Positions 10,798 to 20,337 of a stretch of 64,000 bases of DNA are shown piece by piece. Numbering within the stretch: position 1 is the first letter of the stretch; every line of letters begins with the position of its first letter. The notes under the pieces are model-generated. The model saw only the letters and a program-made list of their open reading frames with translations, was not told the DNA's origin and did not search any database. The DNA is from Modicisalibacter muralis (lineage in GTDB: Bacteria > Pseudomonadota > Gammaproteobacteria > Pseudomonadales > Halomonadaceae): positions 124,001 through 188,000 of the forward strand of contig NZ_FNGI01000006.1 in assembly GCF_900102945.1 (NCBI RefSeq), given 5' to 3'. Position numbers and translations under genes: made by a program.

Positions 10798-10835
10798 GGC
10801 TTTCTCTTGGGTAGGGGGAATCAGAAGATAGAGTA

Positions 10836-10874
10836 AAGACGGAAGACGGAAGACGGAAGACGGAAGACGGAAGA
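10836..10874. repeat. Heptamer tandem repeat (GACGGAA)n
   Basis: About five near-perfect head-to-tail copies of GACGGAA lie between recO and pdxJ. They are followed by TATCGGCTTTTCTTCCCTCTTC, whose pyrimidine run is roughly complementary to the purine repeat, so the whole element (10836-10905) can fold back. A related element lies at 47308-47398. Confidence 0.85.
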
Positions 10875-10920
10875 CCAGGGTATCGGCTTTTCTTCCCTCT
10901 TCAAGTGGCGAAGTCACGTC

Positions 10921-11643
10921 TTACTTCTCCGGGCGCAGCTCGGTGCGGCGGCGGGCCGCCAATCGCTGCATCAATTGCCGTGAACGCAGCGGAGCCGTTC
11001 CCAGCAGTGGCGCCAGCGCCGCGCGTGACAGCGACTTGGCGACCCCGGCTAGCCCCGGCTGCGTCCAATCGCCCTGGGCCAGCAAGCGCAAGGTTCGCCC
11101 GTCCACGCCCTGCCCCTGGGGCGCCAGCGTAAAGCGTCGGTTCTCGGCACGATAGACATAGCGTCCCTGGGGGTCCAACTCGCGCTCGTCGGCATCGAGA
11201 AAGATCGGTTCGGCATCCAGCGCCTCGAGCACCGCCACTTCCAGGCGCCGCAGCGCCGATGCGCGACGCTCGGGATTGGGCAACGCATCGAACAGCGCGG
11301 TGTAGAACGCGAAAACCTCGCCAACCGGTAACAAGGGCGGCAGCACCCGAGTCAGTAACTCATTGGCGTACAGGCCGCACAACAAGCCCTCGCCGGCCAG
11401 CAGCGCCGCCGAGCCGCTCGACTCCATCAGTCGTAGACGCTTGAGCTCAGCCGTGCCGATCCAGGTCACATGTAGCGGCGCAAAAGGCTGCAACCGCGCA
11501 CGCGACTTGCTACCGGCACGCTGCACGCCCTGCGCCACGGCGCTCACCCTGCCATGATCCAGGGTGATCAGCTCGACCAACGCGCTGGTCTCGCGATAGG
11601 GGCGCTTATGCAGCAGATAGGCCGGCTGGGGTTGCATGCTCAA
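10921..11643 (-). CDS. recO: DNA repair protein RecO
   Basis: Recombination mediator that helps RecR load RecA on SSB-coated DNA. The 240-residue protein begins with an OB-fold ([20 protein letters not shown], then [12 protein letters not shown]), followed by the helical domain containing [18 protein letters not shown]. As in many gammaproteobacterial RecO proteins no zinc-binding cysteine set is present. The start ATG overlaps the era stop as ATGA, giving era-recO coupling. Confidence 0.93.
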   Translation of the reverse strand: MSMQPQPAYLLHKRPYRETSALVELITLDHGRVSAVAQGVQRAGSKSRARLQPFAPLHVTWIGTAELKRLRLMESSGSAALLAGEGLLCGLYANELLTRVLPPLLPVGEVFAFYTALFDALPNPERRASALRRLEVAVLEALDAEPIFLDADERELDPQGRYVYRAENRRFTLAPQGQGVDGRTLRLLAQGDWTQPGLAGVAKSLSRAALAPLLGTAPLRSRQLMQRLAARRRTELRPEK

Positions 11644-12542
11644 TCCAGGTCGTAGCCCAGGCTCTTCAGTGCGCGCTCATCGTCGGACCAGCCGCGCTTG
11701 ACCTTGACCCACAAGTTGAGCATGACCTTGGCGCCGAAGGCCTTTTCCATGTCGAGCCGCGCTTCGCGACCGATGTTCTTGATGCGCTCGCCGTTTTCAC
11801 CGATTAGAATTTTCTTCTGACCCTGGCGCTCGACCAGCATCAGCGCACTGATATGCACGATACGCCCCTCGTCGCGAAACTCCTCGATCTCGACGGTCAT
11901 CTGGTACGGCAATTCGTCACCCAGTTGCCGCGTGACCTTCTCGCGTACCAGCTCGGCGGCCAGGAAGCGCTGGCTGCGGTCGGTGATCTGGTCATCGGGA
12001 AAGTAATGAATGCTTTGCGGCAGATGCTTGGCCACCTCGGCTTCCAGCTCGGCCACGTTGGTGCCGTTCTTGGCCGAGATCGGCAGGATAGCGGCAAACT
12101 CGCGTTTATCTTGCAGCGCGGCCAGCCAGGGCAACAGTCCGGCCTTGTCCTCGATTCGATCGACCTTATTCACCGCCAGGATGACCGGCGCCTTGACGTG
12201 GGTAAGCTTTTCCAGCACTACGTCGTCTTCCTCGGTCCAGCGGCTACGATCGACGAGAAACACCACGCAGTCGACATCGCGCAACGCCTGGCTGGCGGCC
12301 TGGTTCATGAAGCGATTGATCGCCTTGTTGCGATCCTTGCCCATGATATGCATGCCCGGCGTATCGACGTAGATGAACTGGGCATCATTCTCGGTCTTGA
12401 TGCCCTGCACCTGATGCCGAGTGGTCTGCGGGCGCCGCGAGGTGATCGAAATCTTCTGGCCGAGAATACGATTCATCAGCGTCGACTTGCCGACATTGGG
12501 CCGCCCGACGATGGCGACGAAACCGCACGTCTGACTCATCAA
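11640..12542 (-). CDS. era: GTPase Era
   Basis: Essential small GTPase that binds the 3-prime end of 16S rRNA during 30S assembly. The 300 residues show the P-loop GRPNVGKST (13-21), switch [14 protein letters not shown] and NKVD, then a C-terminal KH domain with [13 protein letters not shown]. It overlaps rnc by 4 bp upstream and recO by 4 bp downstream, the usual rnc-era-recO coupled operon. Confidence 0.97.
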   Translation of the reverse strand: MMSQTCGFVAIVGRPNVGKSTLMNRILGQKISITSRRPQTTRHQVQGIKTENDAQFIYVDTPGMHIMGKDRNKAINRFMNQAASQALRDVDCVVFLVDRSRWTEEDDVVLEKLTHVKAPVILAVNKVDRIEDKAGLLPWLAALQDKREFAAILPISAKNGTNVAELEAEVAKHLPQSIHYFPDDQITDRSQRFLAAELVREKVTRQLGDELPYQMTVEIEEFRDEGRIVHISALMLVERQGQKKILIGENGERIKNIGREARLDMEKAFGAKVMLNLWVKVKRGWSDDERALKSLGYDLD

Positions 12543-13225
12543 CGCTCTCCTCGTGGCTCGAGCAGCGCCAGCGCCTGCTCGGCGGCTTGCTGCTCGGCAT
12601 GACGACGGCTGGCACCGACGCCGATGGTGTGCTCATTGATCATTTCCACATGGCACTCCACGGTAAACGTCTGGTCATGGGCCTCGCCCTCGACGGCGAC
12701 CACCGCATAGCGCGGCAGCGGCGCCTGGCGAGATTGTAGAAATTCCTGAAGCCGGGTCTTGGGGTCCTTCTGGGTATCCTGAAGATCGATCGCTTCCAGG
12801 CGAGTGCCATACCATGACAGCACGCGCGCCTTGACCGCATCCATGCCCGCATCCAGGTAGATGGCGCCGATCACCGCCTCGACCCCGTCGGCGAGAATCG
12901 AATCGCGCCGATAGCCGCCACTCTTCATTTCTCCCGAGCCGAGGCGTAGATGCTCGCCGAGTGAGAATTCACGCCCCAGCTCCGCCAAGGTCTGGCCCTT
13001 GACCAGCCGCGCGCGTAGCCGCGAAAGCTGGCCCTCGCGCGCCTGCGGAAAGCGCTGAAAGAGCGCCTCGCCGATCACGAAGTTGACGATGGAATCGCCG
13101 AGAAACTCCAGGCGCTCGTTATTATCGCCACCGTAGCTGCGGTGGGTTAGTGCCAGTTCCAGCAGGCTCGGATCGCGGAATGAATGGCCGATCCGACGGC
13201 TGAAGGCGGTTTGCGTGGTACTCAC
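12539..13225 (-). CDS. rnc: Ribonuclease III
   Basis: Double-strand-specific endoribonuclease for rRNA processing and mRNA turnover. The 228 residues contain the signature [12 protein letters not shown] (Glu40 and Asp44 region) and [14 protein letters not shown] with the second metal site. The dsRNA-binding domain runs from about residue 150 ([11 protein letters not shown]) to the end. The start is GTG at 13225 with AGGAG four bases upstream. The DUF4845 gene that lies between lepB and rnc in Pseudomonas is missing. Confidence 0.97.
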   Translation of the reverse strand: MSTTQTAFSRRIGHSFRDPSLLELALTHRSYGGDNNERLEFLGDSIVNFVIGEALFQRFPQAREGQLSRLRARLVKGQTLAELGREFSLGEHLRLGSGEMKSGGYRRDSILADGVEAVIGAIYLDAGMDAVKARVLSWYGTRLEAIDLQDTQKDPKTRLQEFLQSRQAPLPRYAVVAVEGEAHDQTFTVECHVEMINEHTIGVGASRRHAEQQAAEQALALLEPRGER

Positions 13226-13451
13226 GAATCTCCTGCTCTTGATAGGGAATCACTGTATACATGCCTACGCGGGCTCGGCGCCCCCAACGAATTACTTCGT
13301 TGCGCGGTACCCGAAGACTCACCTAACCTCATGTTATGTCTCGTCTTCTGTGTTCCGTGCGTCTCGTAACGTAGCGACGCCCGCATCATTTCGCTCGGCT
13401 ATTTATTCAGCAATCCCATAGGTCTTGAGGGCGCTTCAAGCCCAAATATAG
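13226..13451. other. lepB-rnc intergenic region without a recognisable gene
   Basis: 226 bp on the site where Pseudomonas carries a DUF4845 gene. No convincing frame is visible. It contains a small perfect hairpin CAACGAA-TTAC-TTCGTTG at 13285-13302. The rnc ribosome-binding site lies at its left end. Confidence 0.6.
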
Positions 13452-14255
13452 TCAATCGATCAGGCGTACCGAAGTGAAACTCGGCAGCCCGCCTTCCCAG
13501 TGCATCCACACCGCGAAAGCCTGGCCGACGATGTTCTCTTTCGGCACGAATCCCCAGTAGCGGCTGTCGTTGGAATGATCGCGGTTGTCGCCCATCATGA
13601 AATAATGGCCTTCCGGCACCACCACCTCGCGCATATAGGGGCCGGGGTCGTTCGGGCTGTTGTAGATGGTGTGGGCTTCGCCATCGAAAACCTCGCGAAA
13701 CTTCGCCTCGCCCGGCGCCGTTTCCGGGTTGGCGTCGATCAACTCCTTGGGCACCGGCTCGCCGTTGATGTAGAGCTGCTTGCCCTCGTAACGGATATGA
13801 TCGCCAGGCAGGCCGATCACTCGTTTGATGAAGTTGACCGAAGGTTCCTGCGGAAAACGGAAAACCATCACGTCGCCGCGCTCGGGTTTGCCGAAATCGA
13901 CGATTTCGGTATCGATCACCGGCAGGCGTAACCCGTAAGTGAATTTGTTGACCAGAATGAAGTCACCGACTTCCAGGGTCGGACGCATCGATCCCGAGGG
14001 GATCTGGAACGGCTCGACCAGAAAGCTGCGCAGCAGCAGTACGACCAGCAATACCGGAAAGAACGAGCGCGCATAATCGACCGGCCAGGGCTCTTTGGAC
14101 AGCTTGTGGCGCGCATCGTGACCCAGCGTGGAACCCGCGCCAGCCTCGGCCGTCGCGACCCTGGCCCGCCGATTACGCCGCCACCAGATGACATCGAGCA
14201 GCCAGATCAATCCCGTGACGGCGACGGCCACCACCAGCAGAAGCGAAAAATCCAT
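13452..14255 (-). CDS. lepB: Signal peptidase I
   Basis: Inner-membrane serine/lysine protease that removes Sec and Tat signal peptides. The 267 residues have an N-terminal helix (about 4-24), a basic cytoplasmic loop, a second helix (about 63-78), then the catalytic Ser89 in QIPSGSMRPTL and Lys144 in NFIKRVIGLPGD. The late signature GDNRDHSNDSRYWGFVP is complete. It follows lepA by 11 bp, the standard lepA-lepB pair. Confidence 0.96.
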   Translation of the reverse strand: MDFSLLLVVAVAVTGLIWLLDVIWWRRNRRARVATAEAGAGSTLGHDARHKLSKEPWPVDYARSFFPVLLVVLLLRSFLVEPFQIPSGSMRPTLEVGDFILVNKFTYGLRLPVIDTEIVDFGKPERGDVMVFRFPQEPSVNFIKRVIGLPGDHIRYEGKQLYINGEPVPKELIDANPETAPGEAKFREVFDGEAHTIYNSPNDPGPYMREVVVPEGHYFMMGDNRDHSNDSRYWGFVPKENIVGQAFAVWMHWEGGLPSFTSVRLID

Positions 14256-14266
14256 GCGTAGGGTTC

Positions 14267-16084
14267 CTAGTCGTTCACCTTGAGTACCGCGAGGAAGGCA
14301 TCCTGAGGTATTTCCACCTTACCTACCTGCTTCATGCGTTTCTTACCCGCTTTCTGTTTTTCAAGCAGTTTCTTCTTGCGCGACACATCGCCACCGTAGC
14401 ACTTGGCAGTGACGTTCTTGCGCAGCGCCTTGACCGTCGAGCGAGCGACCACCTGACCCCCGATCGCCGCCTGAATGGCGACATCGAACATCTGGCGTGG
14501 AATCAACTCCTTCATCTTCTCGACCAACGAGCGGCCACGACCATGCGCATGATCGCGGTGGATAATCGCCGCCAGCGCATCGACCTTGTCGCCATTGATC
14601 AACACATCCAGGCGCACCAGCTTGGCCGCCTGAAAACGCTCGAAGCTGTAATCCAGCGAGGCATAACCGCGTGAGATCGACTTCAGGCGATCGAAGAAAT
14701 CCATCACCACTTCGCTCATCGGCAACTCGTAAGCCAACTGAATCTGGTTGCCGAGAAATTGCATGTCGAGCTGCGTGCCACGACGCAGTTCGCATTCGGT
14801 GATCACGTTGCCGACGAACTCCTGCGGTACCAGGATATTGGCCCTGACGATGGGCTCGCGCATTTCATCGACATTGGCCATATCGGGCAATTTGGACGGG
14901 TTGGCCACGTAGCGAATCTCGCCATTGTCCATTGCCAGTTCGTAGACTACGGTCGGCGCCGTGGTCAGCAGGTCCAGGCCGTACTCGCGCTCGAGACGCT
15001 CCTGGACGATTTCCATGTGCAGCGTGCCGAGGAAGCCGACCCGGAAACCGAAGCCCAGCGCATCGGAGTTCTCCGGTTCGTAGTCGAGCGAGGCATCGTT
15101 GAGCGCCAGCTTCTCCAGCGCATCGCGAAAGTCCTCGTAATCGTCGGCGCTGATCGTGAACATACCGGCATAGACCTGCGGCTTGACCTTCTGGAAGCCA
15201 GGCAATCGCGGTACATCCGGGGTCTTGGCATGGGTGATGGTATCGCCCACCGGGGCGCCGTGAATGTCCTTGATACCGGCAACTACGAAGCCCACTTCGC
15301 CGGCACGCAGGATGCCCGTTTGCTGACGCTTGGGGGTGAAGATGCCGACTTCGGTCGCTTCCCAATCGCGCCCGGTGGACTTCATGCGAATCTTGTCGCC
15401 TTTTTTCAGCGTACCGTCGAACAGCCTGACCAACGACACCACGCCCAGGTAGTTGTCGAACCAGGAGTCGACGATCAACGCCTGCAGTGGCGCGTTGACA
15501 TCGCCTTGGGGTGGAGGTATGTCGCGCACCAGGCGTTCGAGCAAGCCCTCCATGCCGACCCCGGTCTTGGCCGACACCTGGCAGGCATCGACGGCATCGA
15601 GACCGATGATTTCCTCGATCTCCTGGGCTACTCGATCGGGATCGGCCTGCGGCAGGTCGATCTTGTTGAGCACCGGCAGCACTTCGAGATTCTGGGCAAT
15701 CGCGGTATAGCAGTTGGCGACCGATTGCGCCTCGACGCCTTGCGCGGCGTCAACCACCAGCAGTGCACCCTCGCAGGCGTATAGCGAGCGCGATACTTCA
15801 TAGGAGAAATCGACATGGCCTGGCGTATCGATGAAGTTGAGCTGATAGATATCGCCGTCGTCGGCCTTGTAATCCAGCGTCACCGATTGGGCCTTGATGG
15901 TGATGCCACGCTCACGCTCGATATCCATCGAGTCGAGCACCTGTTCCTTGAGTTCGCGCTCGGTCAGGCCGCCACACAGTTGGATGATACGATCGGCCAG
16001 GGTGGATTTGCCGTGATCGATGTGGGCAATGATCGAGAAATTTCGAATATGCTTGATTCGACCGGGGCTTGCGTTGTCTGTCAT
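14267..16084 (-). CDS. lepA: Elongation factor 4 (LepA)
   Basis: Ribosome-bound translational GTPase implicated in initiation/back-translocation. From ATG 16084 it has 605 residues, close to the usual 599. The G domain shows [18 protein letters not shown], the switch [15 protein letters not shown] and NKIDLP. EF-G-like domains follow, then the LepA-specific C-terminal domain ending [18 protein letters not shown]. The in-frame extension to 16156 lacks family homology. In Pseudomonas the upstream neighbour is mucD; here an island of about 6.5 kb separates them. Confidence 0.97.
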   Translation of the reverse strand: MTDNASPGRIKHIRNFSIIAHIDHGKSTLADRIIQLCGGLTERELKEQVLDSMDIERERGITIKAQSVTLDYKADDGDIYQLNFIDTPGHVDFSYEVSRSLYACEGALLVVDAAQGVEAQSVANCYTAIAQNLEVLPVLNKIDLPQADPDRVAQEIEEIIGLDAVDACQVSAKTGVGMEGLLERLVRDIPPPQGDVNAPLQALIVDSWFDNYLGVVSLVRLFDGTLKKGDKIRMKSTGRDWEATEVGIFTPKRQQTGILRAGEVGFVVAGIKDIHGAPVGDTITHAKTPDVPRLPGFQKVKPQVYAGMFTISADDYEDFRDALEKLALNDASLDYEPENSDALGFGFRVGFLGTLHMEIVQERLEREYGLDLLTTAPTVVYELAMDNGEIRYVANPSKLPDMANVDEMREPIVRANILVPQEFVGNVITECELRRGTQLDMQFLGNQIQLAYELPMSEVVMDFFDRLKSISRGYASLDYSFERFQAAKLVRLDVLINGDKVDALAAIIHRDHAHGRGRSLVEKMKELIPRQMFDVAIQAAIGGQVVARSTVKALRKNVTAKCYGGDVSRKKKLLEKQKAGKKRMKQVGKVEIPQDAFLAVLKVND

Positions 16085-16418
16085 TAAGCTAGGACCGCCA
16101 TGCTGATTGCACGCCCGTGCCGTGGATGGGCGTACCGAGGGGAAATTTGCGGCCATTGTACCGACAAGCCCGCGCCAAGGACAGCAAGGCCATACTCGGC
16201 GCGGTTGACGTTCGATCCAGCATTAGCTGTTGCACGCTGATACGTAAGACGGCATCTACTGAAAGATCACACTTAGTGGACTGCCAGGAGGCGTCGATCC
16301 TTTCGGGAACGACTCGATAACGCCTCCAGCGGAGGTCAAAATAAAGTCTGGAGGTATCTACGGAATCCAGGGCGATTCACTGCACTTGAAACCGCTATCT
16401 CGTTTCGGTCAACTGAGC
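16085..16418. other. lepA upstream / island left boundary, no gene
   Basis: 334 bp between lepA and cytochrome b561, presumably holding the lepA-lepB promoter. A short inverted repeat CCTCC-AGC-GGAGG lies near 16323-16335 but has no good T-run on the minus side. I see no gene, tRNA or insertion-sequence end that would mark an integration site. Confidence 0.5.
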
Positions 16419-16991
16419 TCATCCCTTTGAGCGCTTAGCGCCAGGTAGCGGCCCGGTGGACATGCTGGGCATTACACTGTCGCGCCGTACCAGCACGTGA
16501 AACAGTGCCGCCGCCAAGTGCAACTGAACGATTAAAAACAGCGTGTAAGCGAGCCAGGTATGCATGAAACGCAGCGTGCTATAAAGCCCTGGCGAAGCCT
16601 CGACCAATGCCGGTAGCGTGACACCATCGAACAATATCACTGGATAGCCACCGGCCGACTCCATCGTCCAGCCGATCAGCGGCATCGCCAACATCAAGGC
16701 ATAGAGCGCCAGATGTGACAGCTTGGCTGCCAGTCTTTGCCATAGTGGCAGATCGCTCGGCAGCGGCGGCGTGCCATGTGCCCAACGCACGCCGATGCGC
16801 ACGATCACTAGCAGCAGAATGGTAATGCCTAGCGGTTTATGCAGCTGCAATAGCCAGGCATGCCGTTCGGAAACCGTGGCGACCATGCCAGCCCCCACAA
16901 ACAACATGGTGATGACCATCAGCGCCATCAGCCAGTGAAGCACTCGAGCGATCAGGGAAAAGCCCGCTTGGTGATGCATGGAATTCCTCAT
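16419..16991 (-). CDS. Cytochrome b561 family protein
   Basis: Di-heme four-helix membrane protein of the bacterial CybB type, which oxidises quinol and passes electrons to a periplasmic or membrane partner. The 190 residues hold four hydrophobic helices (about 15-37, 52-69, 90-109, 142-166). Candidate heme histidines are His19 (RVLHWLM), His51 (LHKPLG), His144 (RFMHTW) and His158 (LHLA). The start overlaps the catalase-like gene by 4 bp (ATGA), so the two are translationally coupled and probably work together. The natural electron acceptor is not shown by sequence; the adjacent peroxidase is the obvious candidate. Confidence 0.9.
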   Translation of the reverse strand: MRNSMHHQAGFSLIARVLHWLMALMVITMLFVGAGMVATVSERHAWLLQLHKPLGITILLLVIVRIGVRWAHGTPPLPSDLPLWQRLAAKLSHLALYALMLAMPLIGWTMESAGGYPVILFDGVTLPALVEASPGLYSTLRFMHTWLAYTLFLIVQLHLAAALFHVLVRRDSVMPSMSTGPLPGAKRSKG

Positions 16992-18088
16992 GATTGCGTC
17001 TCCTGGCTGTCATCATGTGCATCATCCGTCGATGCGCTGGAAGGCGGTTGCTCGGCTTGTTCGCGAGCGCGCCGGTTGAAGGATTCGGAGTAGGTAGCGG
17101 AGCGCGCGCTTAGCAGCGGGTCATCGGAGCCTTCGATACCCTCGGGTAGAATCAGCGGATCGTAATTGATGTCGCGACAAGCACCATGTTCCTGATCCTG
17201 CATGCGTTTGATGGTCAGCGTGCCAGAATCGACCTTGCGCCGAGAATCCGGCCACTGTTTAGTGGCGTCATCCGTCGGATCGCCGGGGCCGGCAACCGTC
17301 ACCACGAGATGCCAACGCAACGGCCCCTGCTCGAGACGCGCTTGTAACTCCGAATAGAGGAAATCGGGATTTTTTAACTGGGCATCGCGGATTGGCGTGA
17401 ATGGCGCTTCCGGCACTAACCCCCAACGCACGACCTGAACGTTGCCGCTGGCATCAATGAAGCGGAAGGCATTCAGGCTGTTATAGGCGAGATTGGCATA
17501 GCTAGACGATCGTTGGGCGGTTTTTGCCCAGTCGCGAAACGCTTGGGTTTCCGGATGCGCGGCGAAGAAGGCAGCTATTTTCCGTGGATCGGGCTTACCG
17601 GTTTCGGGATCAGGCTTTGACGCCTCGAGTTTCTCGTAGAACGCTTGCGGTGTGGACACGGAAAAAACCGGCATCGCGTTCATCGCGGTGCGCCACTCCT
17701 CGCCTCCTGGTAGTGAAAAACGTAACGCAAAGCTACGCACCAGCGGCTTGCCATCGGCAATTACAGGATTGGGCCCGGGAACTGCCAGGCGTCCAACCAC
17801 CGGCACCCGGCGACCACGCTCGAACACACTGGCTCGAGACAATCCTGTGGCATTGCCATTACTGACGAACTCACCACTGACACAGATTCCCTTGGCGTGG
17901 TTGCGCCGGTACCCCTCGTGAATGCCGGCATTGGCTTCGAAAGTGTTGATAATACGATCCGGTGTCAGCCGCTGAGGGTCCAGCCAGCCAGAAACATAAG
18001 CGAAGGCCGTTGCCATAATGATCAGCGCTACCGCGATGGAGCCCAAGCGCAAGAAAAGATACGGCGGTTTGGAGAGTTTACGTGTCAT
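16988..18088 (-). CDS. Membrane-anchored catalase-family peroxidase (SrpA-like)
   Basis: Small-subunit heme catalase-like protein of 366 residues. A single N-terminal hydrophobic helix (about 11-34) acts as signal anchor, so the enzyme should face the periplasm. The catalytic histidine is His64 in GYRRNHAKGICVSG, and the proximal heme tyrosine is probably Tyr333 in SARSATYSESF (R-x-x-x-Y). The core is shorter than classical catalases, as in SrpA-type proteins that act more as peroxidases. The start ATG at 18088 has AAGGA six bases upstream; a GTG at 18106 is less likely. Transcription probably starts at the sigma-factor-type promoter at 18191-18216. The C-terminus is hydrophilic and low-complexity. 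Confidence 0.92.
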   Translation of the reverse strand: MTRKLSKPPYLFLRLGSIAVALIIMATAFAYVSGWLDPQRLTPDRIINTFEANAGIHEGYRRNHAKGICVSGEFVSNGNATGLSRASVFERGRRVPVVGRLAVPGPNPVIADGKPLVRSFALRFSLPGGEEWRTAMNAMPVFSVSTPQAFYEKLEASKPDPETGKPDPRKIAAFFAAHPETQAFRDWAKTAQRSSSYANLAYNSLNAFRFIDASGNVQVVRWGLVPEAPFTPIRDAQLKNPDFLYSELQARLEQGPLRWHLVVTVAGPGDPTDDATKQWPDSRRKVDSGTLTIKRMQDQEHGACRDINYDPLILPEGIEGSDDPLLSARSATYSESFNRRAREQAEQPPSSASTDDAHDDSQETQS

Positions 18089-18190
18089 AAGGTTTCCTTG
18101 GGGCACCGCTGTCAGCGAGAGCGGCTAAGCAACGGCAGTGCGGCGCCGGAGTCATGCACGCTCGACTACCCAGCACCATGGAACCGGTAT

Positions 18191-18216
18191 GACGTGCAAC
18201 TTGGTGGATTATTCCC
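18191..18216 (-). promoter_or_regulatory. Putative ECF sigma promoter of catalase-cytochrome b561 operon
   Basis: On the minus strand GGGAATAA (18209-18216) is followed after exactly 14 bases by CGTC (18191-18194). The same pair with the same spacing occurs at 18261, 20531 and 22533. It lies about 100 bp before the catalase-like ATG. Confidence 0.65.
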
Positions 18217-18260
18217 ACCATCATCAAAAACAACGATCTCGACAAATCCTGTCGCATGGA

Positions 18261-18286
18261 GGGAATAATCACTGTCAGTACACGTC
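18261..18286 (+). promoter_or_regulatory. Putative autoregulatory ECF promoter of the sigma factor operon
   Basis: GGGAATAA at 18261-18268, 14-base spacer, CGTC at 18283-18286, extended as CGTCTGACAG. This lies about 50 bp before the sigma factor start and faces it, as expected for an ECF sigma that transcribes its own gene. Confidence 0.65.
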
Positions 18287-18340
18287 TGACAGTGACATGC
18301 AACGCACGACTTGCAGCTAACGGTCCCAATGAGAACCGCC

Positions 18341-18880
18341 ATGTCTACGCTCGATGATAATCAGCTACGCGAATTACTGCCTCGTTTGCGACGCTTCGCC
18401 TTGTCGCTGACCCAGGATCATGCCAACGCCGACGACCTTGTTCAGGCAACCTTGGAAAAAGCGCTAAGTAGCTGGCAGCAACGCCATACCGATGGCGATC
18501 TGCGCGCTTGGCTGTTTTCGATTCTCTATCGCCGGTTCATCGATAGCCGGCGGCGCTCGAAACGCTACGCTCGTTTGTTGGAACTGTTTACCGGCGATTC
18601 GCCGACCAGCCCCTCGGCAGAGGACATCGCCGTCGCTCATTCGGCGCTGGATGCCTTCGAGCAGTTACCTGCCGAACAACGCGCACTATTAATGCTAGTC
18701 TCGGTTGAAGGGCTGAGCTATCGCGAGATCAGTGACACGCTGAACATTCCCATGGGCACGGTAATGTCGCGCATCTCGCGGGCTCGCAAGGCGATGCGTG
18801 CACTAGGCGAAGGCGAGTATCATGTAGCACCTCGTCAAGACAGTCGTCGGACACCGCCGACGTTGCGGAGGTTGAAATGA
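18341..18880 (+). CDS. ECF-family RNA polymerase sigma factor
   Basis: Extracytoplasmic-function sigma of 179 residues from ATG 18341 (ATG 18329 is also possible; neither has a strong ribosome site). Region 2 spans about residues 10-75 (DHANADDLVQATLEKAL, then DLRAWLFSILYRRFID). Region 4 spans about 105-155 with the helix-turn-helix YREISDTLNIPMGTVMSRISRARKAM split over its two helices. It overlaps the anti-sigma start by 4 bp. Divergence from a catalase/cytochrome b561 operon under an identical promoter motif suggests it answers peroxide or another redox stress in the periplasm. That trigger is inference. Confidence 0.94.
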   Translation: MSTLDDNQLRELLPRLRRFALSLTQDHANADDLVQATLEKALSSWQQRHTDGDLRAWLFSILYRRFIDSRRRSKRYARLLELFTGDSPTSPSAEDIAVAHSALDAFEQLPAEQRALLMLVSVEGLSYREISDTLNIPMGTVMSRISRARKAMRALGEGEYHVAPRQDSRRTPPTLRRLK

Positions 18881-19671
18881 ACACGAGACATCCGACGGAA
18901 TACGATCTGCATGCCTACCTGGACGATCAATTGGATGCCGAACAACGCCAGTGGGTCGAGGCCTATCTCGCCGCCAACCCGCAAGCCGCCACACAGCTCG
19001 ACGGTTGGCGACAGGATGCCCAACGACTGCGCGCAACCTTTGCCAACCCCCAGCAATGGCCAAGCAATTCCGCGCTGGACCCGGCCCGCATTCGCCAGCG
19101 GCAACGCCACCGTCAACACACCAGGTTCGCCACCGCAGCAGCAATGGTCATGGTTCTCGGCACTGGACTGACGAGTGGCTGGCAAGCTCATGACATGATG
19201 ACAGCCGATCCAGTGCCACCCATGCAGGATGCGCTGCAAGCCTATCGCCTGTTCACCGACAACACGTCAACCGCAACAACTCTCGACACTAACGCCGCTG
19301 CCGGGACTGCCCGCGCCACGCCGGCCGAGGTGAGTCGCGAACAGATAACTCAGCTGTTCCAGACCCACTTCAACGATGGTGTGATGCCACCGGATCTGAG
19401 TGCTGCTGGCCTGCAGATAGCCGATGCTCGCCTGCTCGTCACCGAGCAAGGCCCTTCCGCCATGGTGCTCTATCACGACCAGCACGGACGTCAGATGATG
19501 ATGTACATCCGTCCACCTGGTGCCAACCATCACCGGCTAGAACCTGGCAAGCGCATCGATGGCCAACTCCTGGCTCAATACTGGTCTCGCGACGACTATA
19601 ACTACGCTATTGTCAGCCAACCCAATGATCCTAACGCCGCGATACTGAAATCAATGCTGCGCAACAGCTGA
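18877..19671 (+). CDS. Transmembrane anti-sigma factor
   Basis: 264 residues, coupled to the sigma gene by an ATGA overlap. The N-terminal cytoplasmic part has the anti-sigma pattern YDLHAYLDDQLD...VEAYLAANP found in the COG5662-type proteins, without the zinc-binding HxxxCxxC. One membrane helix follows (about residues 85-103, FATAAAMVMVLGTGLTSGW). The remaining 150 residues should be periplasmic and would sense the signal or be cleaved. The periplasmic part is rich in Met, Gln and His (for example RQMMMYIRP). Whether those residues sense oxidation is speculative. Confidence 0.88.
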   Translation: MNTRHPTEYDLHAYLDDQLDAEQRQWVEAYLAANPQAATQLDGWRQDAQRLRATFANPQQWPSNSALDPARIRQRQRHRQHTRFATAAAMVMVLGTGLTSGWQAHDMMTADPVPPMQDALQAYRLFTDNTSTATTLDTNAAAGTARATPAEVSREQITQLFQTHFNDGVMPPDLSAAGLQIADARLLVTEQGPSAMVLYHDQHGRQMMMYIRPPGANHHRLEPGKRIDGQLLAQYWSRDDYNYAIVSQPNDPNAAILKSMLRNS

Positions 19672-19957
19672 CGTAACATCGAATACACACGAACAGATCA
19701 CGCATAACTAAAAACCTGAACCATCATCCTTGATGGGTAAGGGAAACGCGACAGAGTAGTTATTAGCATGAGGGGATGATTATTTCTAACAATCGATGAC
19801 ACTCCCGTTGCGCATGGTGAATGCAAGAAACCATTTCATAGTGAAGATGAGGACCAATCCCATGACATAGATGCTGCTAATAGTTTTAACCGAGGTTCTA
19901 TCCAGTGCTTCCATAATTTCCCCGCCGACCCAAGCATTAAATCAGTAAGGATGAATA
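19672..19957. other. AT-rich intergenic region before small-protein gene 1
   Basis: 286 bp, visibly lower in GC than its surroundings. It contains no GGGAATAA-N14-CGTC motif, so small gene 1 lacks the promoter seen before its paralogue. No clear sigma-70 promoter stands out. The last 20 bases match the ribosome-site region of the second copy. Confidence 0.6.
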
Positions 19958-20200
19958 ATGAAAAACATGCTATTAGGAACCACGATTCTGGCTGCAGTGC
20001 TAGCAACAGGCACCTCCTTTGCGTCTGACTCCATTATGATCCAGAAGAAAATGCATGAAATTCAAGAGCGCGCCCAACAGCATAAAATTGAGGCGCAGGC
20101 CCAGAAGCAGAGTGAGAAAATTCGAATAGCGGCTCTCGAACAGGAAGTTGAAGATTTGAGTGAGATCATTCACATGATCGTAGTCAAAGACAATGCCTGA
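19958..20200 (+). CDS. Small exported coiled-coil protein, copy 1 (unknown function)
   Basis: 80 residues. The first 22 form a signal peptide (MKNMLLGTTILAAVLATG, cleavage after SFA). The mature part of about 57 residues is a charged, almost uninterrupted helix (KKMHEIQERAQQHKIEAQ, later LEQEVEDLSEII) with heptad-like spacing, so a periplasmic coiled coil is expected. AAGGA precedes the ATG. It is 80 percent identical (64 of 80) to the product at 20618, and both have matching downstream terminators. I do not recognise a family. Both genes sit inside the ECF redox island. Confidence 0.85.
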   Translation: MKNMLLGTTILAAVLATGTSFASDSIMIQKKMHEIQERAQQHKIEAQAQKQSEKIRIAALEQEVEDLSEIIHMIVVKDNA

Positions 20201-20259
20201 GCATTTGATGGATAGAGAGGAAGCTTGATAGCCATTATCAATATAGCTTCTTTTCTAAT

Positions 20260-20291
20260 AAGGCGTATCTAGTCGAGGTGCCTTATTTTTT
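20260..20291 (+). terminator. Rho-independent terminator after small gene 1
   Basis: AAGGC ... GCCTT stem with a partly mismatched loop region, followed by ATTTTTT. It is the degenerate counterpart of the stronger hairpin at 20921. Confidence 0.65.
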
Positions 20292-20337
20292 GATAAGCAG
20301 GTTGGGCAAGTCATGGATTAACCGGGAGTTCTAGAGC

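Larger units (their letters stand above)
18143..18322. repeat. 180-bp divergent promoter block, copy A
   Basis: Aligns without gaps to 20413-20592 with 151 of 180 positions identical by my count. It carries both divergent ECF-type promoters of the island: outward to the catalase/cytochrome operon and to the sigma factor. Confidence 0.9.

Noticed and set aside
10836-10874. Heptamer repeats considered as a CRISPR array or as coding sequence extending PdxJ
   Set aside because: Units are 7 bp with no spacers; translation gives a meaningless repeat before the true PdxJ start.
18078-18329. Minus-strand frame in promoter block A, similar to one in block B (20318-20626)
   Set aside because: Similarity follows from the duplicated DNA. 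The frames cover promoters and the HiPIP remnant, diverge at both ends, and lack ribosome sites.
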